Assembly (NCBI GenBank): GCA_026386805.1
Contig: JAPLMX010000189.1
Span: 53,968-117,967, forward strand
DNA length: 64,000 nt
From: Phycisphaerae bacterium
GTDB taxonomy: Bacteria; Planctomycetota; Phycisphaerae; Sedimentisphaerales; Anaerobacaceae
Direction of reading: 5' to 3'
Below the pieces are notes generated by a model. That model searched no databases and was not told the DNA's origin. It saw nothing but the letters and a program-made list of their open reading frames with translations. This document shows, piece by piece, positions 21,812-32,374 of the stretch; positions within the stretch are counted from its first letter, which is position 1; each line of letters starts with the position of its first letter. The position numbers and the translations under genes are program-made.

Positions 21812-22628
21812 GGGAATCCGGGCCAACCAGACCGACAGACTCCGACGGGCCAATCTCATCTGTCTGCCGGCGCCAGGCTCGTTGGTGGTTGGGGGCGACA
21901 TTCACGGGCACCGCCGGAATTTCGAGCGTCTCGTCGCCCATGCGCAATTGGCTCATCACCCGGACCGGCACCTCGTGCTCCAGGAAATCATCCACGGCGG
22001 TCCGGAAGACGGGGCGGGCGGATGCCTATCCTACCAGTTGCTCCTCGATGCGGTCCGGTACAAGCTGTGCTTCCCCGACCAGGTCCATTTCGTCATGGGA
22101 AACCACGACACGGCCATGATCAACAGCAGCGAGGTGATGAAGAACGGCAAGGAGATGAATCGGGCGATGGCGATGGCCCTGGAGCGGCAGTTCGGCCAGG
22201 CCGGGCCTCAGGTCAGGCTGGCGATCCAACAATTTCTCTTCTCGCAGCCTCTGGCCGTCAAGTGCGACAACCGGGTGTGGATTTCCCACTCCCTGCCGAA
22301 CGACCGCTGCCTCGACCAGTTCGACCCCGGCATCTTCGAGAGAGAGCTCAGGCTCAGCGATTGCGAAAAGCCCGGTTCCGCCTACCTGCTGACGTGGGGC
22401 CGCCGGCACAGCCAGGGGACCTTGGACCGCATGGCCAAGTTGCTCGACGTGGACCTCTTCGTGTTGGGCCATCAGCCCCAGCAGAACGGGTGGAGCCAGG
22501 CCGGGGACAACCTCATCATCCTTGCCTCGGACCACAATCACGGCTGCCTGCTCCAGATCGACCTGTCGAAAACCTATGCCATCGCCGAGCTGGTGAGCGC
22601 CTTGACCCCGCTGGCTTCGATCGCGTAG
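21780..22628 (+). CDS. PPP-like metallophosphoesterase (putative protein phosphatase)
   Basis: GDIHGHRRNFERLV, FVMGNHD, ISHSLPNDR, GHQPQQNG; overlaps the kinase gene by 32 nt. Confidence 0.82.
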   Translation: MSQTTIDLLHRGIRANQTDRLRRANLICLPAPGSLVVGGDIHGHRRNFERLVAHAQLAHHPDRHLVLQEIIHGGPEDGAGGCLSYQLLLDAVRYKLCFPDQVHFVMGNHDTAMINSSEVMKNGKEMNRAMAMALERQFGQAGPQVRLAIQQFLFSQPLAVKCDNRVWISHSLPNDRCLDQFDPGIFERELRLSDCEKPGSAYLLTWGRRHSQGTLDRMAKLLDVDLFVLGHQPQQNGWSQAGDNLIILASDHNHGCLLQIDLSKTYAIAELVSALTPLASIA

Positions 22629-23027
22629 GTTGGAGGGGTGTGCGAGACGCAGCGCTTTCTCCGGGTGGCATCAACAAGCACAGCTTGCGGGCGGCGACTT
22701 TGCATTTGCCCTGGACCCTGCGGAGACGATGTGCAACTATGTTTCGTGGTGCTCGTGCCCCCCTTTTGTCATCCCTTCGGCTTCGCTCAGGGCAGGCTCT
22801 GAGCGTCAGCGAAGGATCTCGCCACGGACGTGCACGTGGACTCGATGCGGTAGGGAGCTTTTCCTGCGATGGCCAGATGCTTCGCTTCGCTCAGCATGAC
22901 AGATGCGGATTGGTCCGGCACGAAGCGTAGTCGCACACTGGAGATGGGGGTTGTTTGACGGTCGTTGCCTCGATATGATGATGTGGCGCGGCATTGAGGC
23001 CGATCAACCTTTTTCGGGAGGTGTCTG

Positions 23028-24212
23028 ATGGGACGCTATGGAGCTCTCGTGTTGCCGTTCGTATCGTCAGTGATTCTGTCGGCGGGCGCCTTCGGGGCCG
23101 AAGGGTCCGCCAACCCGTATGCCCAATGGAGTCGTGGGCCGTCCAGCAAGGCGAATTTCTTTCCCATCGCCGTATGGCTGCAAGCGCCGGCCAAGGCCGG
23201 ACTCTACCGAGCCGCAGGGTTCAATTTGTTCATTGGGCTCTGGAATGGCCCGACCGAAGAGCATTTGCAGCAGCTCAAGCAGGCGGGGATGCAAGTGATT
23301 TGCAGCCAGAACGCGGTCGGGCTCAAGCACCGGAACGATCCGACGATTGTAGGCTGGATGCACGGAGACGAGCCGGACAACGCCCAATCGCTCCCCGGGG
23401 GCAAGGGGTACGGGCCACCGATCCCGCCGGCGACGATCGTCGAGTCGTACACCCGCATCCGGGCGGCGGATCCGAACCGGCCGGTGATGCTCAATCTCGG
23501 GCAAGGGGTCGCCTGGGACGGTTATTACGGACGCGGCGTCCGAACGAACCACCCGGAGGACTACCCCGAGTACGTCAAAGGCTGTGACATCGCGTCCTTC
23601 GACATTTACCCCGTGGCCCACGACAACCCGCAGGTCGTGGGGAACCTGTGGTACGTGGCTCGCGGGGTCGAGCGGCTCAAGCAGTGGGCGCCGGGAAAGC
23701 CCGTCTGGAACTGTATCGAGTGCACTCACATCCAGAACAAGGAACACAAAGCCACGCCGCAGCAGGTACGCTGTGAGGTGTGGATGTCGCTCATCCACGG
23801 CTCCATGGGGCTGGTCTACTTCGTTCACGAGTGGCAGCCGAGGTTCGACGAATCGGCGCTGCTGAGCGATCCCCAGATGCTCGCGGCCGTGTCCCAGACC
23901 AATCACCAGATCGCCGAGCTGGCGCCGGTCCTGAACAGCCCAACGGTCGCGGACGGCGTCAAGGCGGCGTCGGCCAACACGAGTGTCCCCGTGGCAACGA
24001 TGGTCAAGAAGCACGGAGGGGCCGTCTACCTGTTCGCGGTGCCAATGCGGGACGGACAGACGCGGGCGAGATTCTCGGTGCAGGGGCTGTCAGGACAGAA
24101 AAGTGTGGAGGTCCTCGGCGAGAATCGCACCCTCGAATTGAAAGATGGCGTCTTCGAGGACGATTTCAAGTCCTGGGACGTTCACCTGTACCGAATTGCC
24201 ACGGGAGGGTGA
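23028..24212 (+). CDS. Secreted glycoside hydrolase-like TIM-barrel protein
   Basis: signal peptide; FNLFIGLWNGPTEEHLQQLKQAGMQVI, GWMHGDEPDN, PVWNCIECT. Confidence 0.6.
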   Translation: MGRYGALVLPFVSSVILSAGAFGAEGSANPYAQWSRGPSSKANFFPIAVWLQAPAKAGLYRAAGFNLFIGLWNGPTEEHLQQLKQAGMQVICSQNAVGLKHRNDPTIVGWMHGDEPDNAQSLPGGKGYGPPIPPATIVESYTRIRAADPNRPVMLNLGQGVAWDGYYGRGVRTNHPEDYPEYVKGCDIASFDIYPVAHDNPQVVGNLWYVARGVERLKQWAPGKPVWNCIECTHIQNKEHKATPQQVRCEVWMSLIHGSMGLVYFVHEWQPRFDESALLSDPQMLAAVSQTNHQIAELAPVLNSPTVADGVKAASANTSVPVATMVKKHGGAVYLFAVPMRDGQTRARFSVQGLSGQKSVEVLGENRTLELKDGVFEDDFKSWDVHLYRIATGG

Positions 24213-24389
24213 CAAGAGCAGGAGAAGAAGGCATTCTATTCTCTGCTCACTCACACCCCTACGCCCTGCCAGGCGTCTGGGCAAGAAGTAGAATGTCCGC
24301 TTCTCCTCATCCCGTGAGAGGCCCCTCCCTTGACCTGAGTCGTCCCGTACCCTATACCTAGTGCAGTTCGATTTTGCGAGGAAGGCCGC

Positions 24390-24771
24390 ATGGCTTTTGA
24401 TCCTTTTAGCTGGGCGATAGGGTTCACCCTGACCCGGACGGCGGGCTGGCTGCTCAAGAAGAGCGGGGCCGAGACGTTCGCCGACCGTCCGCGCGAGGCG
24501 GTGCTGAAGTGGTCTCGCCGCCTGCCGGACGAGTTATCCGACCTGCACCCGGACGCCAATCGTCAAACGCCTGTTCGAGGCGGATTGTGGAGATCTCGGG
24601 CCGAGACGCCAACGTCTTGCGAAGTGCTTCGAGGACGAGACCATCCCGGAGGAAGTCCCCTGGTTCGAGGCCATCAAGATTCGAGGAACGAGAGACGGTT
24701 TTCTTCTTCGCAGTCGATTGCCAATAATCTACAATCGACTCGCAGTCGGACGGCCGATAACCGTCGTATAA
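24390..24771 (+). pseudogene. Frameshifted remnant gene upstream of the DNA methyltransferase
   Basis: frame of ATG 24390 reads MAFDPFSWAIGFTLTRTAGWLLKK...LSDLHPDA; then the +1 frame continues IVKRLFEADCGDLGPRRQRLAKCFEDETIPEEVPWFEAIKIRGTRDGFLLRSRLP...VV* to 24771. Confidence 0.6.
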
Positions 24772-24871
24772 GGACCAAGAGCTGTCGTGGTTGGTTGGCC
24801 GGAGAATATGGACTGCGAAGAAGTATGCTGGACATCGCGAGTTCCTTGATGCCAGGGAGGATACTGTAGAC

Positions 24872-27463
24872 GTGACCATATCCGCACATTCTGCTGCCGC
24901 TTTGAGACCCCTCCTTGAGGAGTGCGGCTACTCAGATGCGCAATTGGTGCCGGATTTCAGGGTCGGCGATGACATATACCCGCTCGTCGGCTTCGCGAGC
25001 AAACCATGGGATTTCGATTCGGCCTGCATCGCCGTTGTAGAGACATCCGGCAAGCCCGAAGATGCTGCTAGGACGTGCCGCCAGTTGGGCGCACCAATTG
25101 TATGGGTGCAGCACAATGGGATCGTTGATTGGTGGGTGCAGCATGGCACGGCCCCGAAGCGATTTGACTCCAGACCGCTCGACGAGTTTGCCTCGCTGGT
25201 GCGGTCGCGTCGGGCGGATCTCACGCCCGAGGGCGTCTACAGAGCGAAGGTGCTGGGCCGTCTGCCTGGTGCAAGGCAGTTGGACTTCGTAGACGTAGGA
25301 CTCATGCCCTTGCTGCGGGCCGAGGCGGGCGAGAAGCTGGGCCAACTTGTCGAGGACATGACGCGGGCCACGCTCCAGGGGCTTGGTCGAGTCAATCCAG
25401 GCAAAACAATGCTGCGCGACGTATTCACTCGCGTCTTCCGGTTGCTGGCTGGGAAGATCCTCAAGGACAAAGAGGTCGACGACTTCGGTGCGCTTGACCT
25501 CCAAGACCCCGCCACAGTCCTGACTGCTGTGGCGAAGCATTACAACGCGACAGAGGCCGACACGAAACTGTCACGAGAGTGGAAAACGGCACTCAAACCA
25601 GCCAGCGAGTTGATTTCGGCGTATGGCAACGTGCGTGTCGTCTCGCCCGAATCGCTCGCATACGTCTACGAGCACACTCTGGTCAACAAAGACCTCCGCA
25701 AGAAACTCGGGATTCACGCGACGCCTCCGTACCTGGTGGACTACATCGTCTGGCAGCTCTACGACTGGATCTGCGAGATTCCGCAAGAAGACCGGCACGT
25801 CTTCGAGCCTGCGTGCGGCCATGCGCCGTTTCTTCTGGCCGCCATGCGCATGCTACGACTGGAGATGCAGGGCGAGACGGATCGCAGAATCCACAATTAC
25901 CTGAAGACCCATATCCACGGCGTCGAGATCGACGACTTCGCCCTTGAGATTGCTCGCCTATCATTGACGCTCGCGGATATTCCTAACCCCAACGGTTGGG
26001 ATCTCAAGCCCGGTGACATGTATGCGTCAGACGTGTTGACGCAGGAGGCCGCGAAGTGCCGGGTTCTGCTAAGCAATCCACCGTATGAAGCGTTTGGGAA
26101 GGGCGACCAAGCCAAGTACAAGGAAAGGGGGCACGAGGTCCGGTATAAAAAGGCCGTGGAGATGCTCAGCCGCACGCTGCCTGAGCTTCCGGTTGGGGGC
26201 GTCTTCGGGGTCTTGGTGCCACAAGCCGTACTCAATGGCCCAGAAGCCCGCGAGGTGCGTGAGGTGCTTCTCAGAGACTTCACGCTTGCGGAAATCTGTC
26301 GCTTCCCAGGCAAGGTCTTTGAATTTGCCGAAATGGAAACGGCAATTATCCTCGGACGTCGCCATTCTGAGGGTTTTGACCCGAGGTCTCATCGTGTGCG
26401 CCTGCGCTCCGTGGGCGAGCACGGTCTTTCCAAGTTCATAGAAAACTATTCTGTGGAGGAAGACCTATCGGTTCCGCAGTCTCGCTTCCAACGGGACCCA
26501 AGCTTTGCGCTCACCGTGCCAGCACTGGATGAACTGTGGGCTCATTTGGATAGTAATCCGCGTATCTCGGACATCGCAGCGGTCGGTCGGGGAATTGAGT
26601 TCAAAGGCGAAGAGGCACGGAACGGAGTCCCTGTCGTCTTGCCGCATCCAAAGCTACCAGATTATCCCTCTGGTTTTGCAGGGGTGGCCAGGACGACCCA
26701 AGAGATATTCACCACTCCACCTCTTCGTGGTCTTGCCGCCAAGGCCGACCTGATCGAAAATCCCCGGCAAGGGATGGCTACGGGCAAGCCCCAAGTTCTC
26801 GTGAACCGGAACCGCGCCGCAAGGAACCGATGGCGGCTCAAGGCTCTGCTCGATCCTGATGGAAAACCTGTCAAAAACAACTTCCTGATCGTGCGGCCTG
26901 AGGACTCAAAAGTCCCCGCTCTCTTCCTATGGGCGATTCTCAACTCTCCGATCGCCAACGCCTTCGTCGCACGCGACACAATGAAACGAGATAACGCAGA
27001 AAGCGCGTTGGGCAACGTGCCGATCCCTCGGCTTGACGCTCGCGCCATCGAGGAGGTATTGACAGCAGCACAAGCATACCGTGACCTCGCGGCCAAGGGT
27101 TCAGCACCGACAAAGCGGAAGCCAGATCAGGCGTCGCTTTTCCAAGCATTACCAGAGGTGCCTGATGGACCAGCCGATTCACAGATTTGCGATGCGCTTC
27201 TCGCAATGGATGCTGCCGTACTCAGAGCGTATGATCTTGCCTCGCGACTTGAACGCCAGCTACTTGACTTTTTTAGTGGCATAGAACGTAAAGGAGTCGG
27301 CTGCACGTTCACTGGTTATTTCCCTGCGGATTTCAAGCCGACAATTCCGTTGTGGATGTATATTTCGGACGATTTCCGCCGATGCCGCGCTGACTACCTG
27401 ATTAGCCGAGTGCCACAGATTACAGATCCCGTGCTTGTGGATGCCCTTGCGGAGGTTGAGTAG
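24872..27463 (+). CDS. N6-adenine DNA methyltransferase (Eco57I / type IIG-like architecture)
   Basis: FEPACGHAPFLLAAMR (SAM motif I), VLLSNPPYEAF (NPPY catalytic motif), long C-terminal specificity-like region; GTG start after ggagg. Confidence 0.87.
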   Translation: MTISAHSAAALRPLLEECGYSDAQLVPDFRVGDDIYPLVGFASKPWDFDSACIAVVETSGKPEDAARTCRQLGAPIVWVQHNGIVDWWVQHGTAPKRFDSRPLDEFASLVRSRRADLTPEGVYRAKVLGRLPGARQLDFVDVGLMPLLRAEAGEKLGQLVEDMTRATLQGLGRVNPGKTMLRDVFTRVFRLLAGKILKDKEVDDFGALDLQDPATVLTAVAKHYNATEADTKLSREWKTALKPASELISAYGNVRVVSPESLAYVYEHTLVNKDLRKKLGIHATPPYLVDYIVWQLYDWICEIPQEDRHVFEPACGHAPFLLAAMRMLRLEMQGETDRRIHNYLKTHIHGVEIDDFALEIARLSLTLADIPNPNGWDLKPGDMYASDVLTQEAAKCRVLLSNPPYEAFGKGDQAKYKERGHEVRYKKAVEMLSRTLPELPVGGVFGVLVPQAVLNGPEAREVREVLLRDFTLAEICRFPGKVFEFAEMETAIILGRRHSEGFDPRSHRVRLRSVGEHGLSKFIENYSVEEDLSVPQSRFQRDPSFALTVPALDELWAHLDSNPRISDIAAVGRGIEFKGEEARNGVPVVLPHPKLPDYPSGFAGVARTTQEIFTTPPLRGLAAKADLIENPRQGMATGKPQVLVNRNRAARNRWRLKALLDPDGKPVKNNFLIVRPEDSKVPALFLWAILNSPIANAFVARDTMKRDNAESALGNVPIPRLDARAIEEVLTAAQAYRDLAAKGSAPTKRKPDQASLFQALPEVPDGPADSQICDALLAMDAAVLRAYDLASRLERQLLDFFSGIERKGVGCTFTGYFPADFKPTIPLWMYISDDFRRCRADYLISRVPQITDPVLVDALAEVE

Positions 27464-27997
27464 GTGGAAGGCTATCTGCTGGACAACAATGTCATCTCGA
27501 TTCTGATGCGTCCAAAGGATCCTCGTTATCCTCAGGTCAAGGCGAGATTTGACGGACTGGGAGCATCGCCCGTGTATCTACCTGTAATCGCAATCGCTGA
27601 AATCGAGTATGGTATGGCAAAGGCTGATCGCCCCGATGAGCAGCAACGAAACGCAGTCCGTTGTTTTTTCGCAGATTATCCAATCCACCTGTCGATCAAC
27701 GATGATACCGTCGAACCCTATGCGCTGATTCGGGCACAGTTGTGGAAGGATTGTGCCACCAGAATTGGGAGCAAGCACAAGGAAAAGCTCCCGGAGGAGC
27801 TGGTAGATCGTGAAAGTGGAAAACTTCTGGGTATTGATGAGCGAGACCTACTCATTGCGAGTGTCGCTGCGCAGTACAATCTTGTACTTGCCACGTGTGA
27901 CCAGAACCCAGGCATGACAGCTATCGATGCGGCAGCAGCAAGACTCGCACAATCTGGCCATCCGATCCGATTGCGGATCAGCTACTGGAGAGGATAG
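27464..27997 (+). CDS. PIN-domain nuclease (VapC-like)
   Basis: YLLDNNVISILM, AIAEIEYGM, IDERDLLIASVAAQYNLVLATCDQ; GTG start immediately follows the methyltransferase TAG. Confidence 0.85.
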   Translation: MEGYLLDNNVISILMRPKDPRYPQVKARFDGLGASPVYLPVIAIAEIEYGMAKADRPDEQQRNAVRCFFADYPIHLSINDDTVEPYALIRAQLWKDCATRIGSKHKEKLPEELVDRESGKLLGIDERDLLIASVAAQYNLVLATCDQNPGMTAIDAAAARLAQSGHPIRLRISYWRG

Positions 27998-28314
27998 AGA
28001 AGACTAAGAAAAGGGTATATTCTGCTTTTCTCCTTTGTTCCTTTTGGGACAGGGCGTCGCACCCGCGCATTTCACGTTCTCACATGGCGAAAAGAGATTC
28101 CCTTTGAGGATCGATTTCTGCACGCGGATAGATAGGATTCGATTCTCGCCTGGCAGATCCTCTTCGTCAGAAACTGCAACTTCTTCACCTGCTCGGCGAG
28201 GCGTTCGAGCTGGGCCTTGGCGATCCGGTAGCCGGGACAAAGAAAAGGTTGCGGCGGGGACGGTTTGCGCATAGAATCCACGATTTGGTCTGGGGATTTT
28301 GAAAGGGACCGTGG

Positions 28315-29574
28315 ATGAAATATGACGTGGCTGACTTGGCGTTGGCGTCGGAAGGCAAACGCAGAATTTTGTGGGCAGACAACGACATGCCGGTCCTGGC
28401 GGCGATTCGCGAGCGGTTCGCGCGGACCAAGCCGCTCAAGGGCAAGAACGTGTCCGCGTGCCTGCATATCACGGCGGAGACCGCCAACCTGGCGCGGGCG
28501 CTGAAGGCGGGCGGGGCCAACGTGGTCCTGTGCGGCTCCAACCCGTTGAGCACGCAGGACGACGCGGCGGCTTCCCTGGTCAAGGACTTCGGGATTCCGG
28601 TCTTTGCCATTCGCGGCGAGAACCGGGCGACCTATTACAAGCACATCAACGCCGCCATCGACCACGAGCCGGTGATCACGTTCGACGATGGGGCCGACCT
28701 GGTCAACGAGATGCACACGAAGCGCAAAAAGGACGCCGGCCGGATCATCGCGAGCATGGAAGAGACGACCACCGGCGTGATTCGCCTGCGGGCGATGGAT
28801 CAGGAAGGCAAGCTGAAATTCCCGGTGATCGCGGTCAACGACGCCAAGAGCAAGCACCTGTTCGACAACCGCTACGGCACAGGGCAATCGACGGTGGACG
28901 GCATTATCCGTTCGACGGATTTTCTCGTGGCAGGAACGAAGGTCGTTGTCGTCGGCTACGGCTGGTGCGGCCGGGGGTTTGCCATGCGGGTTCGCGGGAT
29001 GGGGGCGATTACCATCGTCACCGAGGTCGATCCGACCAAGGCGCTGGAAGCTGCCATGGAAGGCTTTTTGGTCATGCCGATGAAGGAGGCCGCGAAGATC
29101 GGGGACGTGTTCGTGACGCTGACCGGCGACAAGCACGTGATTCGGCCGGAGCATATCCGCTTGATGAAGGACCGGGCGGTCATCGCCAATAGCGGGCATT
29201 TCAACGTCGAGATCGACATCCCCGGCCTGACCAAGATGAGCAGCAAGATCACTCGCGGCGTGCGAAATCACGTCGATGAATATATCGTGGGCCGCAGCAA
29301 ACGCATCTATCTCCTGGCCGAGGGCCGGCTGATCAATCTGGCGGCGGCGGAAGGACACCCCGCCAGCGTGATGGATATGAGCTTTGCCACCCAGGCCCTG
29401 CAGGCCGAGTGGGTCTGCAAGCACGCGGGCAAGCTCGAAGCCAAAGTCTACGACGTGCCGTCGGAGATCGAAGACCAGGTATGCCGGCTGAAGCTCAAGG
29501 CGATGGGGCTCGCCATCGACACGCTGACGCCGGAACAGGTGGCCTATCTGACCTCCAGCGGCGAAGGAACATAA
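28315..29574 (+). CDS. ahcY: Adenosylhomocysteinase
   Basis: [43 protein letters not shown] motif, C-terminal LTPEQVAYL. Confidence 0.95.
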   Translation: MKYDVADLALASEGKRRILWADNDMPVLAAIRERFARTKPLKGKNVSACLHITAETANLARALKAGGANVVLCGSNPLSTQDDAAASLVKDFGIPVFAIRGENRATYYKHINAAIDHEPVITFDDGADLVNEMHTKRKKDAGRIIASMEETTTGVIRLRAMDQEGKLKFPVIAVNDAKSKHLFDNRYGTGQSTVDGIIRSTDFLVAGTKVVVVGYGWCGRGFAMRVRGMGAITIVTEVDPTKALEAAMEGFLVMPMKEAAKIGDVFVTLTGDKHVIRPEHIRLMKDRAVIANSGHFNVEIDIPGLTKMSSKITRGVRNHVDEYIVGRSKRIYLLAEGRLINLAAAEGHPASVMDMSFATQALQAEWVCKHAGKLEAKVYDVPSEIEDQVCRLKLKAMGLAIDTLTPEQVAYLTSSGEGT

Positions 29575-29672
29575 GGCGAGTGGGAGGTGGGAAGTTGGAA
29601 GTGTGAAGCAAGAGGCTTGGCGCTTCCGATTGGGGACTTCAGACTTGCAGCTTACCACTTGAGACTTCGGTT

Positions 29673-31577
29673 ATGGCACCCGAGCTCGAAAAAACGCCGA
29701 AGACGCCGAAGACCTTCCTGGCGGTCGGTCCCACATTGCACTACAGTCACCGGAACGTGCAGTTCTATTGGCTGCTGGCGGCCTTCATGTTCGCCCTGGC
29801 CTGCTTGTTCTGGGCGCGGATCGTGTCGGGGACGTTCTGGGCCTTCAACTTCGAGTCGCAGACGATTCCCGATTTTCACGACCTGGGCCGGGCCACTGTC
29901 ACCGGGGTTAGCGTCTTCGAGTACCCCTGGCAGATTATCGTCCTGGGCTTGCTCATGGGGATCATGGCGGTGGTCCCGGTGCTCGTCGCCCAGTTGATGA
30001 GTTTCGGGCACAGCTTCCTCTTCGTGCTGGCCGTGTTCTTTTTGGCGAATCTGCCGGGCTTTGCGGTGTTTCTGATCGTTAGTTGTTTTGCGGTGGCGGT
30101 CCGACCGCTGCGGTTCCGCTCCCGCCTTATCGCGATTGCCCTGTGCATGGCCCCGCAACTGGTTTATTGGGGGGCGTTCGGCGGGGCTCGCGGCGTGGAG
30201 CCGCTGGAATGGGGATTTTCCTTTGCCCCGTGGATCTGGGCGTGGCTGACGGGGATGACTGTCGCCGGCATCGTGCTCGCCCTCGGCCACTACACGCGCT
30301 ACAAGCCCGGGCTGATCTGGACCTTCACGACCACCACCCTGCTGCTGGCCCTGGCGATTTTTGGGTGGACCATCGGCTTTGACGAGCTGGACTACCAGCT
30401 TTATGTGGCCCGGAACAACCCCGAAGAGGTGGCGGAGTTTCGCGACCACAGCATCCGCGAGGCGCTGGACAAAACGATCACCGACCCGAAGGAGAAGGAG
30501 TACCGCAAAGTGTTCTTCTACCCGACCGAGGTCATTCCGCTGCGGGAGGAGATGAAGAAGGAGATTCAAAGCTCCCTGGCCCGGGACGACCGGTGGCCGA
30601 GCTGGCTGATCGTGTCGGACGAGCTGCTGTACGAGGGCAAAAGGCAGTGGTTGAACGAGCAGTACGACCGGTTCATCCACCCGTCGAGGCCGCGTTGGAT
30701 GCCCGTGGCGATCTATGAGAGAATCGTCGAGCGTCGGTCCCGCAGCCCACGGATGCCGATTGCCCTGTACTACAAGGCGATTCTGAACGAGTACACGCCG
30801 GACCTGCGGCGTCTGGGGCAGGACGAGACGCTCCATTTCTCCAGCGATTACCCCCGCAGACCGTCGTCGCGCATCTGGCTGCGTCTGTGCAACGACCCCT
30901 ACGGCGCCAGTCCGGAATCGGCGGAGGCCCGCTGGCGTGCGGCCAAGCTGCTCACCAGCCAGAAGGGACTGGAGAAGGCCAGAGCCGTCCTCGTGGACGC
31001 GGAGGGCATCGTTTCGAAGTATCTGGCGGTCGAGCGAAAGACCCCCTCGGCGGGGAGCGACAGCCTGTTCAGTGCGTTTCGGCGCCCGCCGGAGACGGTG
31101 ATGATGCCGATGAAGCTCCGGGAGCTGCAAGGGCGAATCTACGAGCTGCAGACGCTCCTCAGCGACGAGAATCTTGCGGGCGCCGACGGTGCCCTGGAGC
31201 GGCTGGCCACGTTCGTGATGCTCAATCCTTACAGCTTGGATTACGAGTCGCAGCTCGACTGGCTGCTGACGCAGACGGGCGAGAAAGACGGCCTGCGCGA
31301 CAACATCCTGCTGGCCAAGGCCAAGCTGATCGCCGATGACCAGCACCGGGCCCAGCGTCTGAGCGAGCTGAGCCTCCAGTATCAGAACACCGACGGCGGC
31401 ATGCAAGCCCTGTACGAGCTGACACGGCTGAACATCCGCCTGTACCAGCGGGAATCGAAGCGGCCGAACCTGGTGTCGGCCCGGACCATGCTGACCAGCT
31501 TCCTGAGCCTATACCCCAACAGCTTCTACGCGTCCCAAGTCAAGAAGAACCTGGATGACCTGCCCCGCCCGGAGTAG
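29673..31577 (+). CDS. Multipass membrane protein with soluble C-terminal (TPR-like) region, function unknown
   Basis: six or so hydrophobic segments in the N-terminal half; helical C-terminal half. Confidence 0.7.
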   Translation: MAPELEKTPKTPKTFLAVGPTLHYSHRNVQFYWLLAAFMFALACLFWARIVSGTFWAFNFESQTIPDFHDLGRATVTGVSVFEYPWQIIVLGLLMGIMAVVPVLVAQLMSFGHSFLFVLAVFFLANLPGFAVFLIVSCFAVAVRPLRFRSRLIAIALCMAPQLVYWGAFGGARGVEPLEWGFSFAPWIWAWLTGMTVAGIVLALGHYTRYKPGLIWTFTTTTLLLALAIFGWTIGFDELDYQLYVARNNPEEVAEFRDHSIREALDKTITDPKEKEYRKVFFYPTEVIPLREEMKKEIQSSLARDDRWPSWLIVSDELLYEGKRQWLNEQYDRFIHPSRPRWMPVAIYERIVERRSRSPRMPIALYYKAILNEYTPDLRRLGQDETLHFSSDYPRRPSSRIWLRLCNDPYGASPESAEARWRAAKLLTSQKGLEKARAVLVDAEGIVSKYLAVERKTPSAGSDSLFSAFRRPPETVMMPMKLRELQGRIYELQTLLSDENLAGADGALERLATFVMLNPYSLDYESQLDWLLTQTGEKDGLRDNILLAKAKLIADDQHRAQRLSELSLQYQNTDGGMQALYELTRLNIRLYQRESKRPNLVSARTMLTSFLSLYPNSFYASQVKKNLDDLPRPE

Positions 31578-31810
31578 ACCGGCCGGGACATCGGCTCGCT
31601 CAGCGATCCCTTGGAAACGGTGTCCGGCCAACTTTCGTGGTGCAGGTGCGCTCCGCCTGACAAATGCAGACCGGCCTGCCCCAAAACGTAGCCGCGCACG
31701 TGAAACTTCATTTTGCATTTTTGGCTCTCCCTCGGTACGATAAGTTGTGATCAGCGGCCCCACGTGCAGGTGCGCCGCGGTGTACGGACGGGTAGGCAGG
31801 GTATTTCCGG

Positions 31811-32362
31811 ATGGCAAACAGCAACTCAGGTCTTGACTTGTGTGTCGTGGTCGTGGGCGACCCGAGCCGGGAGCTTGTCCAAGCAACGGTGCGGCTGGCG
31901 CGGGAACGGGAAATCGACACCGTGTCGTGTGAGAATGTATATTCGGCCGTGGCCCAAATGGCCAAGGCGGCCGACGGGCGCATCCTGATCGTGGGAACGA
32001 TTCAGGAATTGACGAGAGAAAATGGTTCTTTCTTTCGCATCGCGGCCGGCCATGCGGTTCCCTGCTGCTGTCTGCTCGACCAAGCCGGCCCGGCCGGACG
32101 GCCGGCAGACCCCCGTGGCGATCTTTCGCGAGGGGCAACCCAAGACCTGCTGGAGGCCGTGCGCGCCGGCGCCACGGTCCTGAGCAACGTGCAGGACCTT
32201 CGAGACGTTCTCGAGAAATGGCTCGCCACGGCCCGGCGGCACAATGCGCCCCGCGCCGGGCGGGAGCCGTCGCAGGCCAAACGCCAGACGCGCGACGCCG
32301 CCGGCGCATCGTATGAGGACTTGCGGGCGACTGAGGCGGAGCTCAGTGCCTTGCTGGAGTAG
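31811..32362 (+). CDS. Receiver-like hypothetical protein upstream of the GGDEF gene
   Basis: LDLCVVVVGDPSRELVQATVRLARE...ILIVGTIQEL alpha/beta pattern; 12-nt gap to the GGDEF ORF. Confidence 0.5.
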   Translation: MANSNSGLDLCVVVVGDPSRELVQATVRLAREREIDTVSCENVYSAVAQMAKAADGRILIVGTIQELTRENGSFFRIAAGHAVPCCCLLDQAGPAGRPADPRGDLSRGATQDLLEAVRAGATVLSNVQDLRDVLEKWLATARRHNAPRAGREPSQAKRQTRDAAGASYEDLRATEAELSALLE

Positions 32363-32374
32363 GGTGGAAGACCG

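Noticed and set aside
22742-22935. Low-complexity ORFs around agatgcttcgcttcgctcagcatgac
   Set aside because: Looks like common interspersed intergenic repeat DNA rather than coding sequence; not specific enough for a separate finding.
28260-28314. Possible SAH riboswitch upstream of ahcY
   Set aside because: No match by eye to the SAH riboswitch core in the leader; not supported.
28072-29658. 528-aa minus-strand ORF
   Set aside because: Antisense to the clear ahcY gene; low-complexity His/Arg/Asp-rich composition typical of GC-rich shadow ORFs.
29652-31406. 584-aa minus-strand ORF
   Set aside because: Antisense shadow of the multipass membrane protein gene.
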